From: Limnobaculum xujianqingii
GTDB taxonomy: Bacteria; Pseudomonadota; Gammaproteobacteria; Enterobacterales; Enterobacteriaceae
Direction: 5' to 3'
DNA: 64,000 bases
NCBI RefSeq assembly: GCF_013394855.1
Contig: NZ_JABMLK010000001.1
Coordinates: 2,127,501-2,191,500 of the forward strand
Shown here one piece after another: positions 17,968 to 28,323 of the stretch. The position numbers and the translations under genes were made by a program. Within the stretch, counting starts at the first letter, position 1. The number at the start of each line of letters is the position of its first letter. Under the pieces are notes generated by a model. That model made no database searches and was not told where the DNA came from. It saw only the letters and a program-made list of their open reading frames with translations.

Positions 17968-19026
17968 CTAATCCGCCGACTTCTGCGCTCTCATCGTATA
18001 CAGAATCCGTCCTTCACCTAACGACCGGTATTCAATATCACGATTTGGTTTAGCAAATCCGCCTTCTTGTCCCTGATAGCTGGCAAATTGAACATCACGA
18101 GTCTTTGAATTACCAAACGGGTTTCTTCCTGTATTGCCGCTATTACTTGCAACACGGGTATTATCATAGCCACCGTTAGGTAAATTGAAGTTATTCACCA
18201 GAATCAAATCGCTGGAAAGTGGATCCACAGCACGGTCATTGACTCTCAACTCATAGTGCAGGTGAGCACCTGTGCTGCGACCTGTATTACCCGATAATGC
18301 AATCTTCTGGCCACGGCTTACTTTTTGCCCCGGCTGTACCATCAGCTTACTTAAATGCATGTAATACGTTTCGTAGCTGTTCTTATGGCGAATCACAATA
18401 TAGTTACCAGCAGAAGGACTGTATTTAGCAATAACCACTTCACCCTCTCCCGTAGATACTACGGTTGAGCCAATGGGCATTGAAAAATCAATTCCTTCAT
18501 GTGGAGCACGCTTACGTGTAACCGGATTTAAACGAGAAGGATCAAACTGAGATGTCACTTTAAAAGGCTCAGCGGTCGGGTAGCGGAACATCGTGCTACT
18601 ACTAGGACCAGTGGCTAAGCTATATGATTTAGCATCAGCAATTTTAGTTGAAGACAATCTTTCAGATGATACTTTAGCGGTTTTAGTTTTTGCCGTTTTA
18701 GTACTGGTAGATTTAGTTTTCGCCGTTTTAGTTACGGAAACTTTTTTCTCTGATGCTTTGGTTTTTGTACTCTTGGTACCTGACGATTTAGCGGTAGACG
18801 CTGTCTTAGTACCAGAAGTTTTAGTATTCGATGTTTTAGCGTTAGACGTTTTGCTATTAGCCGACTTAACAGAAACTTTCGCTGTTGAAGCTTTAGTTGA
18901 TTTGCTACCAGAACTACTGCTCTGAGAAGCGAAAGAACTACTTGTTACCAATAACAGACAGCATCCAATAGCCTGATAAAATCGCTTATTAGAAACTTTC
19001 TTAATTATATTAAATCCTGCTGACAT
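17968..19026 (-). CDS. M23-family peptidoglycan endopeptidase with Ser/Thr/Lys-rich linker
   Basis: 352 residues; AGGTG precedes ATG 19026. A signal peptide (about 1-33) is followed by a low-complexity Ser/Thr/Lys/Ala linker (about 34-130) built from degenerate TKTAKTKS-like units. Then comes a LytM/M23 domain (about 145-275) with zinc motifs HEGIDFS and HLHYE, both intact, so it is likely an active DD-endopeptidase of the periplasm. The positively charged linker may hold it to the cell wall or cross it. The C-terminal 80 residues are Asn/Gly-rich and of unknown role. The repeat and terminator just downstream belong to its 3' region. Confidence 0.88.
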   Translation of the reverse strand: MSAGFNIIKKVSNKRFYQAIGCCLLLVTSSSFASQSSSSGSKSTKASTAKVSVKSANSKTSNAKTSNTKTSGTKTASTAKSSGTKSTKTKASEKKVSVTKTAKTKSTSTKTAKTKTAKVSSERLSSTKIADAKSYSLATGPSSSTMFRYPTAEPFKVTSQFDPSRLNPVTRKRAPHEGIDFSMPIGSTVVSTGEGEVVIAKYSPSAGNYIVIRHKNSYETYYMHLSKLMVQPGQKVSRGQKIALSGNTGRSTGAHLHYELRVNDRAVDPLSSDLILVNNFNLPNGGYDNTRVASNSGNTGRNPFGNSKTRDVQFASYQGQEGGFAKPNRDIEYRSLGEGRILYTMRAQKSAD

Positions 19027-19403
19027 TGCACCTGTACCCCACTACAAACATCCATTTTATATTGTGGATTCCGAATCAATAATAAACTAAGTGTGCATTG
19101 TGCACTATTCGAGCCAAAATTTGCGTATAATTTTGTAAATATCAGGGATAACCTCAATAAAAATTGAAGTTAGAAAGAGAGTGATAATAAATTTTTTATA
19201 CAGATCAAAGAATAACTTCACCTCTATTTATAATAAAAAATTTCACCATAGAACCGGTTGTTTACTGAAATAACCCCTTAAACAGGTTATAAAATCGCAC
19301 AAAATTGTAGTAATTTAGTAAAATCTTAATATATTTCTACCAAACTGCGATTTTCATATAATTAATCTTAATCAAAACTAATAATCAACAAATGTAATTA
19401 CCT
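19027..19403. other. AT-rich intergenic region
   Basis: 377 bases between two minus-strand genes. It holds the promoter region of the M23 gene (a small imperfect palindrome AGTGTGCA / TGCACT lies near 19091-19107) and the 3' end of the DUF4153 transcript. I see no gene and no clear terminator. Confidence 0.4.
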
Positions 19404-21209
19404 TCATTCGGCTTCCGGATAATAGATTTTAACCGGCTCATTACCGACTACTACATCGTGCCATTGCTTATGTTTTGCTTTCACATTGCCAGATCTCAGT
19501 GCCTGCTCAAAATAGCTAGCATTTACCGTTGTTGGAGGAAAATAAGCATGACCAATATTCCGCCATTCTTCACCCTGTTTAGCAAAAACATGACAGCTGA
19601 TATCGGAATCACGTTCAATATGACACAACAAGTATTCCGATATTCCATCCTGGTTTAAATCCAGTGAATTAACGATACACACATCGCTATCACGTAAACA
19701 TAAATCAACATCAACCTGTTGGTTATTTTGCAGCATTTTCCACCAACTCTCTTCCGGCATTGATGTACTTTTCGCCAGCACCAATTTTTGTTGTATAAAA
19801 TCCGCAGTAAATTTTGGATGTATATCTTTCAATTCTTCAAGTTCGCTATTAACTTCCCAACGGTTATGCTCCATCATCATTTTTTCCAGTCGCTGCTTAC
19901 GTTGCGCATTGTTAACAAACTCGGTGTCCTGATAGAGGAATATCAACGCTTCCTGACCACGTCTACCGGTGTTAAAACGCAATAAAGCTAAATCCAGATT
20001 ATTTGCAGCCACTTTACCAGACAGATAACGACTCATTTGGTCATTAACACTAATACGATAAGGATCAATTAATGGTGTATTAATTAAAATCAACAGTATG
20101 GCACAGCCAGGAAGCAAAATTCGGTTAATCATTCCTAATGGATGTAACCAGCTTCGCTGACTACGCAGCACCGCGATGGCATAACCGCACGAGAAAAAGA
20201 ACGAGACAATGATTACCAGATATCCCCATACTCGTACCGGAGTCCAACCATACTCACTTACACGAATAGAAATAGCGTACAGCGCCAATCCCGCATACAG
20301 AGGTAAAACCAATAAAGAAGCATTTACCATCAACCTGACGGGCGTCGGATATGGCGGTACTTTTAATCCACTTTTATAAACGATATTTGTGGCAATAATC
20401 AGCAGACTAACCATGGTAATTAACAGCGCCGAAGGTGACCAGGTTCCGGATAATGCATCCAGACCAACAAATGGCAAAGTCATGATAAAAATTAGCGCAA
20501 CAAAGGAAAGTACCGGGAGTAGACCTTTAACCATAAGCGTTAAAAGATTACGTACCGCTTTCATCAAATGAGTCTGAAGACGACAGGTTCTAATCGCCAC
20601 CCCGACTAAAAAACCATTGATGGTATAAATAAACAGGTTGTTTCTGAAAAACAGATGACGAAAAAAATGAATCTCCAGCTGTTTAAATAACTCAACGCAT
20701 AACCACAAAATTCCCCAAAAAAGAACAATCAGCAATAGCGTCAAAACAACAGTGATAGCGTTAATACACAGATGGTCATAAATAGTGGCATAGCTAACAT
20801 TCCACTGCTTATTCTTAATCCGCGTCTGTAACCAGGGTAATGCAATAAACATCAGTATGCATAATGAACAGAGGTAAGGCACAACGACACCGTCATATTG
20901 ACTAATGTTATCTACCGCCTCCACATTCCAGTTAACCCAAGTGGCAGTTAATAAAACAACAACTAAACAAATCGCCAAATTCTGCCACAGGAAACGGTCT
21001 TTTAATCTCACAATGGTAAAAGCAAACACCAAAGGCAATACCAGCAATAACGCTTGCCAATACAGGATGGTACTTTGTTGCAACAACAACGAACTGGTGC
21101 TGCTATGGTGGATAAAATAGGTTAGAAATCCCTGCATTATGCAGACAAATATGATGAAAATACGACTCAGTCTGGGTAAAGAATTATCACTCATAATGGC
21201 TGATTCCAT
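19404..21209 (-). CDS. DUF4153-type integral membrane protein
   Basis: 601 residues. The first 390 contain about ten to twelve hydrophobic segments; the last 200 are soluble and lie after a final segment ending near residue 375. The overall plan matches DUF4153 proteins, whose function is unknown. Met6 (21194) is an alternative start; the ribosome site AGGCAG sits close to the first ATG. It is flanked by long AT-rich gaps on both sides, so it is probably transcribed alone. Confidence 0.7.
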   Translation of the reverse strand: MESAIMSDNSLPRLSRIFIIFVCIMQGFLTYFIHHSSTSSLLLQQSTILYWQALLLVLPLVFAFTIVRLKDRFLWQNLAICLVVVLLTATWVNWNVEAVDNISQYDGVVVPYLCSLCILMFIALPWLQTRIKNKQWNVSYATIYDHLCINAITVVLTLLLIVLFWGILWLCVELFKQLEIHFFRHLFFRNNLFIYTINGFLVGVAIRTCRLQTHLMKAVRNLLTLMVKGLLPVLSFVALIFIMTLPFVGLDALSGTWSPSALLITMVSLLIIATNIVYKSGLKVPPYPTPVRLMVNASLLVLPLYAGLALYAISIRVSEYGWTPVRVWGYLVIIVSFFFSCGYAIAVLRSQRSWLHPLGMINRILLPGCAILLILINTPLIDPYRISVNDQMSRYLSGKVAANNLDLALLRFNTGRRGQEALIFLYQDTEFVNNAQRKQRLEKMMMEHNRWEVNSELEELKDIHPKFTADFIQQKLVLAKSTSMPEESWWKMLQNNQQVDVDLCLRDSDVCIVNSLDLNQDGISEYLLCHIERDSDISCHVFAKQGEEWRNIGHAYFPPTTVNASYFEQALRSGNVKAKHKQWHDVVVGNEPVKIYYPEAE

Positions 21210-22093
21210 CTGCCTGAAATAAAGTGAATAACGTATGGTGTTATCGATGACGCTTATTACAACATCCCTGCCTCAAATCAATAACCGTTATTATCACGCA
21301 ACAAAACTTTAAACTTATTTTAGTCGCTTCAATTTAAATAACGTACTGTACTTACGTGATATAGCAACGCAACAGAATGAAATACCCCCTAAAATATCCT
21401 TGTTATTTTGAATAAAAGAATAATAACGATCATAATGACTTGATATGGTTAAAATTTTGATCATTTATTTTGATAATAACTACATGTTAATTATTTCAGA
21501 AGAAAGTTAATCATAAAAATTTAAAATAAAATGATGGGGTCACATAAAATCATTATATAAATCAAATGATTTAATCAGATCAAATATTATTTTTTTGTAA
21601 AACACGATATGTACCGAAGAAATGACAGCAAGAATAAGATTTCATAAACAATAATTTTAAAATTAATTATCACACATTAATCTAACGTCTCTATTTTTAT
21701 CCATATGTGCGTTATTCCTTTCCCCGAAAAAAGCCTCCTTAAGATCAAAATCGCCTAACCTTTTGAGTTACCGGTCTCTTTAGACATAAAATTCTACCAG
21801 GCATCAAAATTGCCATTAATCTATCTGTAGAAAGCCCCTACATTTAATGGTAGCTTATCGATTAATTACATAAACATAAGTTATTTTTATCCCTGGACAA
21901 CGATTGAAAAATTGAAAGGCACAGGATGAAGAACGCTATGGTTATTAAGATGTGTACAGGCCGTACCTGATAGCCAGCGTTATTCTCAGCCAAAGGTTAC
22001 ATTCCGGCTGTTTTGATTTTCAGTGAGATCGTCAACAAGTCCGCACTCTCTAATCGATATGGGATCATTTTTTAGAGGAGGTTGATTTACACC
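21210..22093. other. Long AT-rich intergenic region
   Basis: About 880 bases between divergent genes. It is AT-rich, with several short runs of T and A. The only translatable item I noticed is a 14-codon frame at 21926-21970 with a possible AGGCACAGG site. I do not count it as a gene. It should hold the promoters of the DUF4153 gene and of the large activase gene. The last 20 bases include a strong AGGAGGT (22076-22082). Confidence 0.4.
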
Positions 22094-25000
22094 ATGGCGT
22101 TTTATACACCAGGTCATTATTTTGCCGGAATCGATGTAGGTTCAACCACAGTAAAACTGGTGCTACTCGATCAACAGCAGCAGCTTATTTATCATGACTA
22201 CCAGCGTCACTTTTCTGATATCCGCCAAACGCTGCTCGCTCTGCTCGAACAGGTACAACACAAATATCCAACCATCTCCATCACGCCAGTTATTACCGGT
22301 TCCGGAGGTCTGGCACTATCCGATTTATTAGCTATACCTTTCGAACAGGAAGTGATTGCCAGCTCTAAAACCATCACCACTCTGGTACCGCAAACCGATG
22401 TCGCAATAGAACTCGGCGGGGAAGACGCCAAAATTACCTATTTCGACCATCACAGCGTTGATCAGCGCATGAATAATAGCTGCGCCGGTGGTACCGGGGC
22501 TTTTATCGACCAAATGGCCTCACTGCTGGAAACCGATGCGGCAGGACTGAACCAGTTAGCTAACCAATATCAGACCATTCATCCTATTGCTTCCCGCTGT
22601 GGTGTTTTTGCCAAAACTGACGTTCAGCCATTAATTAACCAGGGGGCAGCAAAAGCGGATATTGCAGCATCAATTCTGCAAGCGATCGTAAACCAAACCA
22701 TTAGTGGGCTGGCTTGCGGTAAACCTATTCGGGGAAAAGTCGCCTTTCTGGGCGGCCCCCTCTATTTTTTAGATAATTTACGTAAGCTATTTATCAAGAC
22801 ACTGCGCCTGAAAAAAGATGATGTTATTTTTCCTGAGCATCCCCAGCTGTTTGTCGCCATGGGCGCAGCATTACTGGCCAGACAGCAGGGAGATAACCTG
22901 CCGTTAACGCAACTTATAGACCGCCTGCGTAGTGCCCAGGAGAACACCGTCAAAGAGGTCGATCTACTTCCTCCATTGTTTAATCACCAGGAAGAAGTGG
23001 AGCATTTCCGCCAGCGCCATGCGAAAGCTAACGTTAAACGTTTACCGTTGGAGAGCTATCGCGGTAACGCCTTTCTCGGTATCGACTCCGGCTCCACCAC
23101 CACAAAAATCGCCATGATTGGTGAACAGGGTGAGCTGCTGTATGACTTCTACGGTAACAATAAAGGCAATCCTCTGAATATTGTGTGTGAAGTCATACAG
23201 GATATATACCGACATCTGCCGGAGCAGGTTACCATCGCTAAAGTCGCTACCACCGGCTATGGCGAGCAACTGATTAAAGCCGCTTTCCGTGCCGATATTG
23301 GAGAAGTAGAAACCGTCGCCCATTATAAAGCCGCAGAACAGCTGTTGCCCGGTGTGGAATTTATTCTGGATATTGGCGGACAGGATATGAAGTGCCTGTA
23401 TATTCGCGATGGCGTTATCAACAGTATTCTACTCAATGAAGCCTGTTCTGCCGGATGTGGCTCTTTCATTGAAATGTTTGCCCGTTCGCTGAAAATCCCG
23501 GTAACGGAATTCTCTCAGCAAGCCCTGCTTGCTACTCACCCGGTGGATTTAGGTACTCGTTGTACAGTATTTATGAACTCCAAGGTGAAACAGGCACAAA
23601 AGGAAGGCGCTACCGTTGCCGATATTTCAGCGGGGCTCTCCTACTCAGTAATCAAAAATGCCCTGTATAAAGTCATTAAATTGAAACAGTTGGACATGCT
23701 GCCGAAGAAGATCATGGTTCAGGGCGGAACCTTCTACAATGAAGCGGTACTTCGTGCCTTCGAAAACCTGACGGAACGCCATGTTACCCGGGTCGATATC
23801 GCCGGATTAATGGGTGCTTATGGCGCGGCTTTAATCGCCAGAGAATCAGGACAGCAAGATAGCCAACCCACCTCTCTGTTACTACCTGATGAACTGATTA
23901 ATTTTGACGTTGAACAGAATAGCGATCGCTGCCGGGAATGTAATAACCAGTGCATGCTAACCATCAATACCTTTGATGATGGTCGGGAGTTTGTTTCCGG
24001 CAACCGCTGTGAGAAAGGGGCTCGAATTGAAATCACTCCCAGCCGACTACCTAATCTGTATGAATATAAAGAACATCGGGTATTCGACTATAAATCGCTG
24101 GCAAAAGAACAAGCACCCAACGGCACGGTCGGAATCCCCCGGGTACTAAACCAGTTTGAGAACTACCCGTTCTGGCATACCTTTTTTACCGAGCTGGGAT
24201 TTCGGGTGGTATTGTCCCCCCCTTCTACCGAGCGCTTGTATCTGAAAGGCATTGAGACTATTCCATCGGAGTCTGCCTGCTACCCGGCTAAACTGGTTCA
24301 CGGTCATATCGAGCATCTGCTTGACCGAAAAGTTGATCGTATCTTCTTTCCTTCAGTGACCTATGAATGGCAAGAGGATAAGGGCAGCGATCACCACTTT
24401 AACTGTCCGGTGGTGAGCACCTACTCCGAAGTTATTCGCACTAACATGGACCCAATAAGCCATGGCGATGTTCCATTTCATAATCCATTCATCAACTTTA
24501 ATCACCTTGAATCCGTGGAGAAGGTACTGTTTGATGAGCTGAAATCGCTGGGGCTTAAACGTAAAGAGGTCAGGAAAGCGGTACAGGCCGCATGGCAAGA
24601 GCTACAGGCAGTACGTGACGATATTCGCAACAAAGGGAAGGAAGTGGTGACGTGGTTGGTGGAAAATAACCTCCCCGGCATCGTTCTGGCTGGTCGCCCT
24701 TATCATGTTGACCCCGGCATCCATCACGGCATTGACCGAATCATTATCGAAGAAGGCATGGCGGTACTAACTGAAGATAGCGTGGCACATTTAGGCGAAT
24801 CTTTACTGCAACGCCCTCTGCGGGTTGTTGACCAGTGGGCTTACCACTCTCGCCTTTATGCTGCAGGAGCCTATGTGGCTGCCAGTCCTCAGTTAGAGTT
24901 GGTGCAGCTCACTTCATTTGGCTGTGGGCTGGATGCATTAACATCCGACCAGGTGGAAGAAGTTCTGAAAGCAGCCAATAAGGTCTATACCCTGATAAAA

Positions 25001-26422
25001 ATTGATGAAGGGGCAAACCTGGGCGCTGTGCGTATTCGTATTCGTTCGTTAAAAGCGGCCATGAGCGCACGCCGCCTGCGTGGTGTTACCGCTACCGATA
25101 CGCCTTATAAATCCAAAAGAAGCGCGTTTACTGAAGAAATGCGTGATACCCACACCATTCTGGCACCACAAATGGCACCAATGCATTTTGATTTGATTCA
25201 GTCGGTGTTTCGTTCTGAAGGATATCGCCTGCACGTGCTACCAACCGTCACTAAATCAGCCATTGAGCAGGGTCTGAAATACGTTAATAACGATGCCTGT
25301 TATCCATGTGTGTTAGTCACCGGCCAAATCGTTGATGCGTTACAAAGCGGTGAGTTCGATGCCGAAACCAGCGCAGCGATTATCACCCAAACAGGAGGAG
25401 CCTGTCGGGCAACTAACTATATCGCTTTTATCCGCAAGGCGCTGGAAGATGCCGGTTTCTCACAGGTTCCGGTCATATCATTAAGCGCCTCCGGTCTGGA
25501 GGAAAACCCCGGTTTTCGCTACAGCTTCAGCATGATAAAAAAAGCGATAATGGCAGTAATTTATGGCGATTTACTGATGCGTACGCTGTTTCGCACGCGT
25601 CCTTATGAAGCTGAAGCTGGCTCGGCACAACGTCTGTATGAGCATTGGAACCAGCGGGTTAAGCAGAATCTGGAAGGCGAAGGCAGTATGGGTCAATTTA
25701 AACAGGATGTAGCAGATATTGTTACTGATTTTGACCAGTTACCTCTGCTGACCGTACGCAAACCGAAGGTAGGTGTCGTGGGCGAGATTCTGGTGAAATA
25801 CCACCCCGGTGCCAATAACGATCTGGTTGGTCAGATTGAATCAGAAGGAGGAGAAGCTGTAGTACCGGATATGCTGGACTTTTTCCTCTCCTGCACTTAC
25901 GGTACGCGCTATGACCGCCAGCAATATGGCCTGAATTTTCTGAGTATGGCACTTAATCAGGCGGCAACGACCACTATTGAATGGATGAGAAAATCCGTTA
26001 ATAAGGCGTTAAAACGCAGCCAGCGATTCAGTGCACCTCCAGCAATTGCCGAACTGGCCTCAATGGCAGAGGAGGTCGTTTCTTTAGGTAATCAGGCTGG
26101 TGAGGGCTGGTTATTGACAGCAGAAATGTTGGAACTGCTGGAAATGGGCGTCAGCAACATTGTTTGCGTTCAGCCATTTGGCTGCCTGCCAAACCATATT
26201 ACCGGCAGAGGTGTAATCAAGAGCCTGAAGCAGCGCTATCCGGCAGCAAATATTTTTGCCATTGACTACGACCCGGGAGCCAGTGAAGTTAACCAGCTCA
26301 ATCGGTTAAAACTGATGATGTCTGTGGCACAAAACGCGATTGATGTTCGGGTTGCGAATAATGAAGGTGAAAAAGGCTTAGGTTTTGGTAATTCTTACCG
26401 GCCTAAACCCTCTACCAGCTAG
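22094..26422 (+). CDS. Fused acyl-CoA dehydratase activase / 2-hydroxyacyl-CoA dehydratase-like protein
   Basis: 1442 residues from ATG 22094. A TTG at 22082 overlaps the AGGAGGT site and is unlikely to be the start. Two ASKHA ATPase modules of the BcrAD/BadFG type come first: GIDVGSTTVK near residue 15 with NCAGGTGAF, and GIDSGSTTTK near 325 with ACSAGCGSF, whose Cys would bridge a 4Fe-4S cluster. A DUF2229 domain follows (about 670-900), then an HgdB-like dehydratase domain (about 1000-1300) with conserved Cys (NNDACYPC). Stand-alone relatives energise 2-hydroxyacyl-CoA dehydratases by ATP-driven electron transfer in anaerobes. The substrate of this fused form is unknown to me. It is probably oxygen-sensitive and cytosolic. 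No ligase, CoA-transferase or ferredoxin gene lies beside it. Confidence 0.85.
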   Translation: MAFYTPGHYFAGIDVGSTTVKLVLLDQQQQLIYHDYQRHFSDIRQTLLALLEQVQHKYPTISITPVITGSGGLALSDLLAIPFEQEVIASSKTITTLVPQTDVAIELGGEDAKITYFDHHSVDQRMNNSCAGGTGAFIDQMASLLETDAAGLNQLANQYQTIHPIASRCGVFAKTDVQPLINQGAAKADIAASILQAIVNQTISGLACGKPIRGKVAFLGGPLYFLDNLRKLFIKTLRLKKDDVIFPEHPQLFVAMGAALLARQQGDNLPLTQLIDRLRSAQENTVKEVDLLPPLFNHQEEVEHFRQRHAKANVKRLPLESYRGNAFLGIDSGSTTTKIAMIGEQGELLYDFYGNNKGNPLNIVCEVIQDIYRHLPEQVTIAKVATTGYGEQLIKAAFRADIGEVETVAHYKAAEQLLPGVEFILDIGGQDMKCLYIRDGVINSILLNEACSAGCGSFIEMFARSLKIPVTEFSQQALLATHPVDLGTRCTVFMNSKVKQAQKEGATVADISAGLSYSVIKNALYKVIKLKQLDMLPKKIMVQGGTFYNEAVLRAFENLTERHVTRVDIAGLMGAYGAALIARESGQQDSQPTSLLLPDELINFDVEQNSDRCRECNNQCMLTINTFDDGREFVSGNRCEKGARIEITPSRLPNLYEYKEHRVFDYKSLAKEQAPNGTVGIPRVLNQFENYPFWHTFFTELGFRVVLSPPSTERLYLKGIETIPSESACYPAKLVHGHIEHLLDRKVDRIFFPSVTYEWQEDKGSDHHFNCPVVSTYSEVIRTNMDPISHGDVPFHNPFINFNHLESVEKVLFDELKSLGLKRKEVRKAVQAAWQELQAVRDDIRNKGKEVVTWLVENNLPGIVLAGRPYHVDPGIHHGIDRIIIEEGMAVLTEDSVAHLGESLLQRPLRVVDQWAYHSRLYAAGAYVAASPQLELVQLTSFGCGLDALTSDQVEEVLKAANKVYTLIKIDEGANLGAVRIRIRSLKAAMSARRLRGVTATDTPYKSKRSAFTEEMRDTHTILAPQMAPMHFDLIQSVFRSEGYRLHVLPTVTKSAIEQGLKYVNNDACYPCVLVTGQIVDALQSGEFDAETSAAIITQTGGACRATNYIAFIRKALEDAGFSQVPVISLSASGLEENPGFRYSFSMIKKAIMAVIYGDLLMRTLFRTRPYEAEAGSAQRLYEHWNQRVKQNLEGEGSMGQFKQDVADIVTDFDQLPLLTVRKPKVGVVGEILVKYHPGANNDLVGQIESEGGEAVVPDMLDFFLSCTYGTRYDRQQYGLNFLSMALNQAATTTIEWMRKSVNKALKRSQRFSAPPAIAELASMAEEVVSLGNQAGEGWLLTAEMLELLEMGVSNIVCVQPFGCLPNHITGRGVIKSLKQRYPAANIFAIDYDPGASEVNQLNRLKLMMSVAQNAIDVRVANNEGEKGLGFGNSYRPKPSTS

Positions 26423-26430
26423 CCATCAAT

Positions 26431-26460
26431 ACCGGTTCAGACATGAGCCGGTTTCTTTTA
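26431..26460 (+). terminator. Terminator after the activase gene
   Basis: Stem ACCGGTTCA / TGAGCCGGT (8 of 9 paired) with a four-base loop, followed by TTCTTTTA, nine bases beyond the stop codon. Confidence 0.75.
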
Positions 26461-26555
26461 ATAATGGAACTGACAGATTGTTCACATAACCTGACGTTGT
26501 CTGAATACTTCTTACCATGGAACGGGGTTTATACCCGCTTAAGGATATTATTATA

Positions 26556-27302
26556 ATGAAAAAGTTTTCCCTGCTGCTGTTGCCGGTTCTACTATCCGGC
26601 TGCGTTGCTTCTGGCCCTTCATCCCCGGCAGTTGAAGCCTCTACCATTGTGCCAAACTCCATCATTCATCTGGACGATAAGATGAATGCCATGAGAAAAA
26701 TTACTCTGACCAATGGGCAAGAGCATCAACTATGGTTTAACTACGATTGCACCAATAAGAAAATCTGGTCGCTATATCGCGATCAATATCAGAACGGCAA
26801 GCTGCAACAGCGCTATTACGGCTATGGTAGCGGTACTCGCACTTCTCAATATACCGCTCCCGTTCTGATTGGCGGCGGCGCAGAGAACCCTCAACAGGAA
26901 GCGGATATTGCCGCCATTTGCCAAATTAAAAGCATGAAAGTTGATTGGGTTACACTGTCTGAAACCAACGCTTTTGATTATCGTCTGTTATTTGACCGAA
27001 AAAATAGCTCACGCAAAGGCGATCTATTAATGGCCAGATTGGGATTTCAATTCAGCAATAGCCAATATATCTCTGCCTATAACGCGCCTTATTCATTAAC
27101 GGTTGAAGACCATATATTTAATTGTAAAACTCAGGAAGATACCGTGGTCGCTACCTTTAATGTTGATCGGGAAAACTTTATTACTAATGCTGATATTGGT
27201 CGTCCATCCCTTACGGCCAGTGATGTTCATCAGGATGCGACTAAAAAACGCTTGATCTCAATGTGTAAAGTAAATGACCTGACCAGTTATAAAAATAAAT
27301 AA
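26556..27302 (+). CDS. Predicted lipoprotein of unknown function
   Basis: 248 residues from ATG 26556, chosen because MKKFSLLLLPVLLSGC is a perfect lipoprotein signal with Cys16 in the lipobox LSGC, and AAGGA lies ten bases upstream. A longer frame from 26517 would bury the signal. The mature protein has no motif I recognise; four or five further Cys are scattered through it. Retention at the inner or outer membrane is not clear from residues after the Cys (VAS, not Asp), which favours the outer membrane. It follows the activase terminator and is probably a single-gene unit. Confidence 0.75.
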   Translation: MKKFSLLLLPVLLSGCVASGPSSPAVEASTIVPNSIIHLDDKMNAMRKITLTNGQEHQLWFNYDCTNKKIWSLYRDQYQNGKLQQRYYGYGSGTRTSQYTAPVLIGGGAENPQQEADIAAICQIKSMKVDWVTLSETNAFDYRLLFDRKNSSRKGDLLMARLGFQFSNSQYISAYNAPYSLTVEDHIFNCKTQEDTVVATFNVDRENFITNADIGRPSLTASDVHQDATKKRLISMCKVNDLTSYKNK

Positions 27303-27467
27303 AATCAGTTTATTAAATGAATAATATTTTTCTCCCGGTTTGGTTCAATTATCGATACATTAAGCCGGGTGAAAAATACCTGTTAAAACTACCTGCATGA
27401 ATAAATGATGTCAGCCAAATGGATTATTATTAGAATATTTAAATAACCATTTTATACGGACGTCAAA

Positions 27468-28199
27468 ATGAATCTCTTCAGAAAACTTTTCGGCAATAAA
27501 GAAAAGTCAGCTGCCTATCAAATACTCCAATTTGAAGGTGAATCTGCCTGTAAAAGCCAGCAGGAATTGCTGGAAAGATACGGCACTATCGCGTTAGAAA
27601 AGCAGAATACCCTGGGCAATATAGTCGAAGACTTATCCTGGGAAACAGACCTGGAAAAAGGCACCATTCAATTCGCCGGCAAGGCTACATTTCCTATGCA
27701 GGTGTTGGGAACTTTGTCCCACTCTTCTGGAACATGGATGTGGGCATGGGCTAACGCTAAGTCAGATATTCCACAAAATTTATTACAGCAATCATTAATC
27801 CTGAAGCAGTATGGTGAAGATAATGGCATTGATATCCTCACTAACCCGGAATTTACCGCAGACGATCGCGATTTGCATGTTATCGGTATGATTGCTTCGG
27901 GCATGTTCAATAACAGTGGTTATTATCTGGCAGACTACGGGCGTGGCATCATGTGCGTCACTATCAAATCAGAAGATATCGATCTGGATTATCACAATAG
28001 CCACCTTGATGCACTTACCACATTTCCCCGAATGATCTCTCTTTACGATATTAACCACCGCCGGGCCCTAATCTGCTATTTAAAGCAAAAAGGTTACCAA
28101 ATCACGGAAAATGGTGCCCAGCTCACCGCTATTCGTAATGATGAAACCATCACAGCATCGTTTGACGATCTTAACCGGTTGTCGCAGCTGAATGGATGA
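27468..28199 (+). CDS. DUF6882-like cytosolic protein
   Basis: 243 residues with no signal or membrane segment. The central block (SSGTWMWAWANAKSDIP, about 85-101), the following LTNPEF and a short region giving YYLADYGRG resemble DUF6882 proteins, small cytosolic proteins of unknown role. The match is from memory of the family pattern. The gene ends with its stop inside the start of a 36-codon frame (28192), so the two may be translationally coupled. Confidence 0.6.
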   Translation: MNLFRKLFGNKEKSAAYQILQFEGESACKSQQELLERYGTIALEKQNTLGNIVEDLSWETDLEKGTIQFAGKATFPMQVLGTLSHSSGTWMWAWANAKSDIPQNLLQQSLILKQYGEDNGIDILTNPEFTADDRDLHVIGMIASGMFNNSGYYLADYGRGIMCVTIKSEDIDLDYHNSHLDALTTFPRMISLYDINHRRALICYLKQKGYQITENGAQLTAIRNDETITASFDDLNRLSQLNG

Positions 28200-28302
28200 T
28201 TACCATAAATTTGAACAACTAAATGCCCGGCAAATACTGCGTGATGCTTTTTTAGATATTAATGGTGAAACTGTTCATCGCTTTGATATCAATAACGATT
28301 AA
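28192..28302 (+). CDS. Possible 36-residue protein overlapping the preceding gene
   Basis: ATG 28192 lies eight bases inside the end of the DUF6882-like gene, in another frame, and opens a hydrophilic 36-residue frame that begins MDDYHKFEQLNARQIL and ends at TAA 28302. The composition (acidic, helix-forming) is protein-like, and the overlap suggests coupling, but I know no homologue. It may be a remnant of a longer gene. Confidence 0.35.
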   Translation: MDDYHKFEQLNARQILRDAFLDINGETVHRFDINND

Positions 28303-28323
28303 ATACTGGCCCACCGCAATATC

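Noticed and set aside
21926..21970. 14-codon leader peptide before the activase gene
   Set aside because: No regulatory codon run or attenuator hairpins; a chance frame in a long AT-rich gap is more likely.
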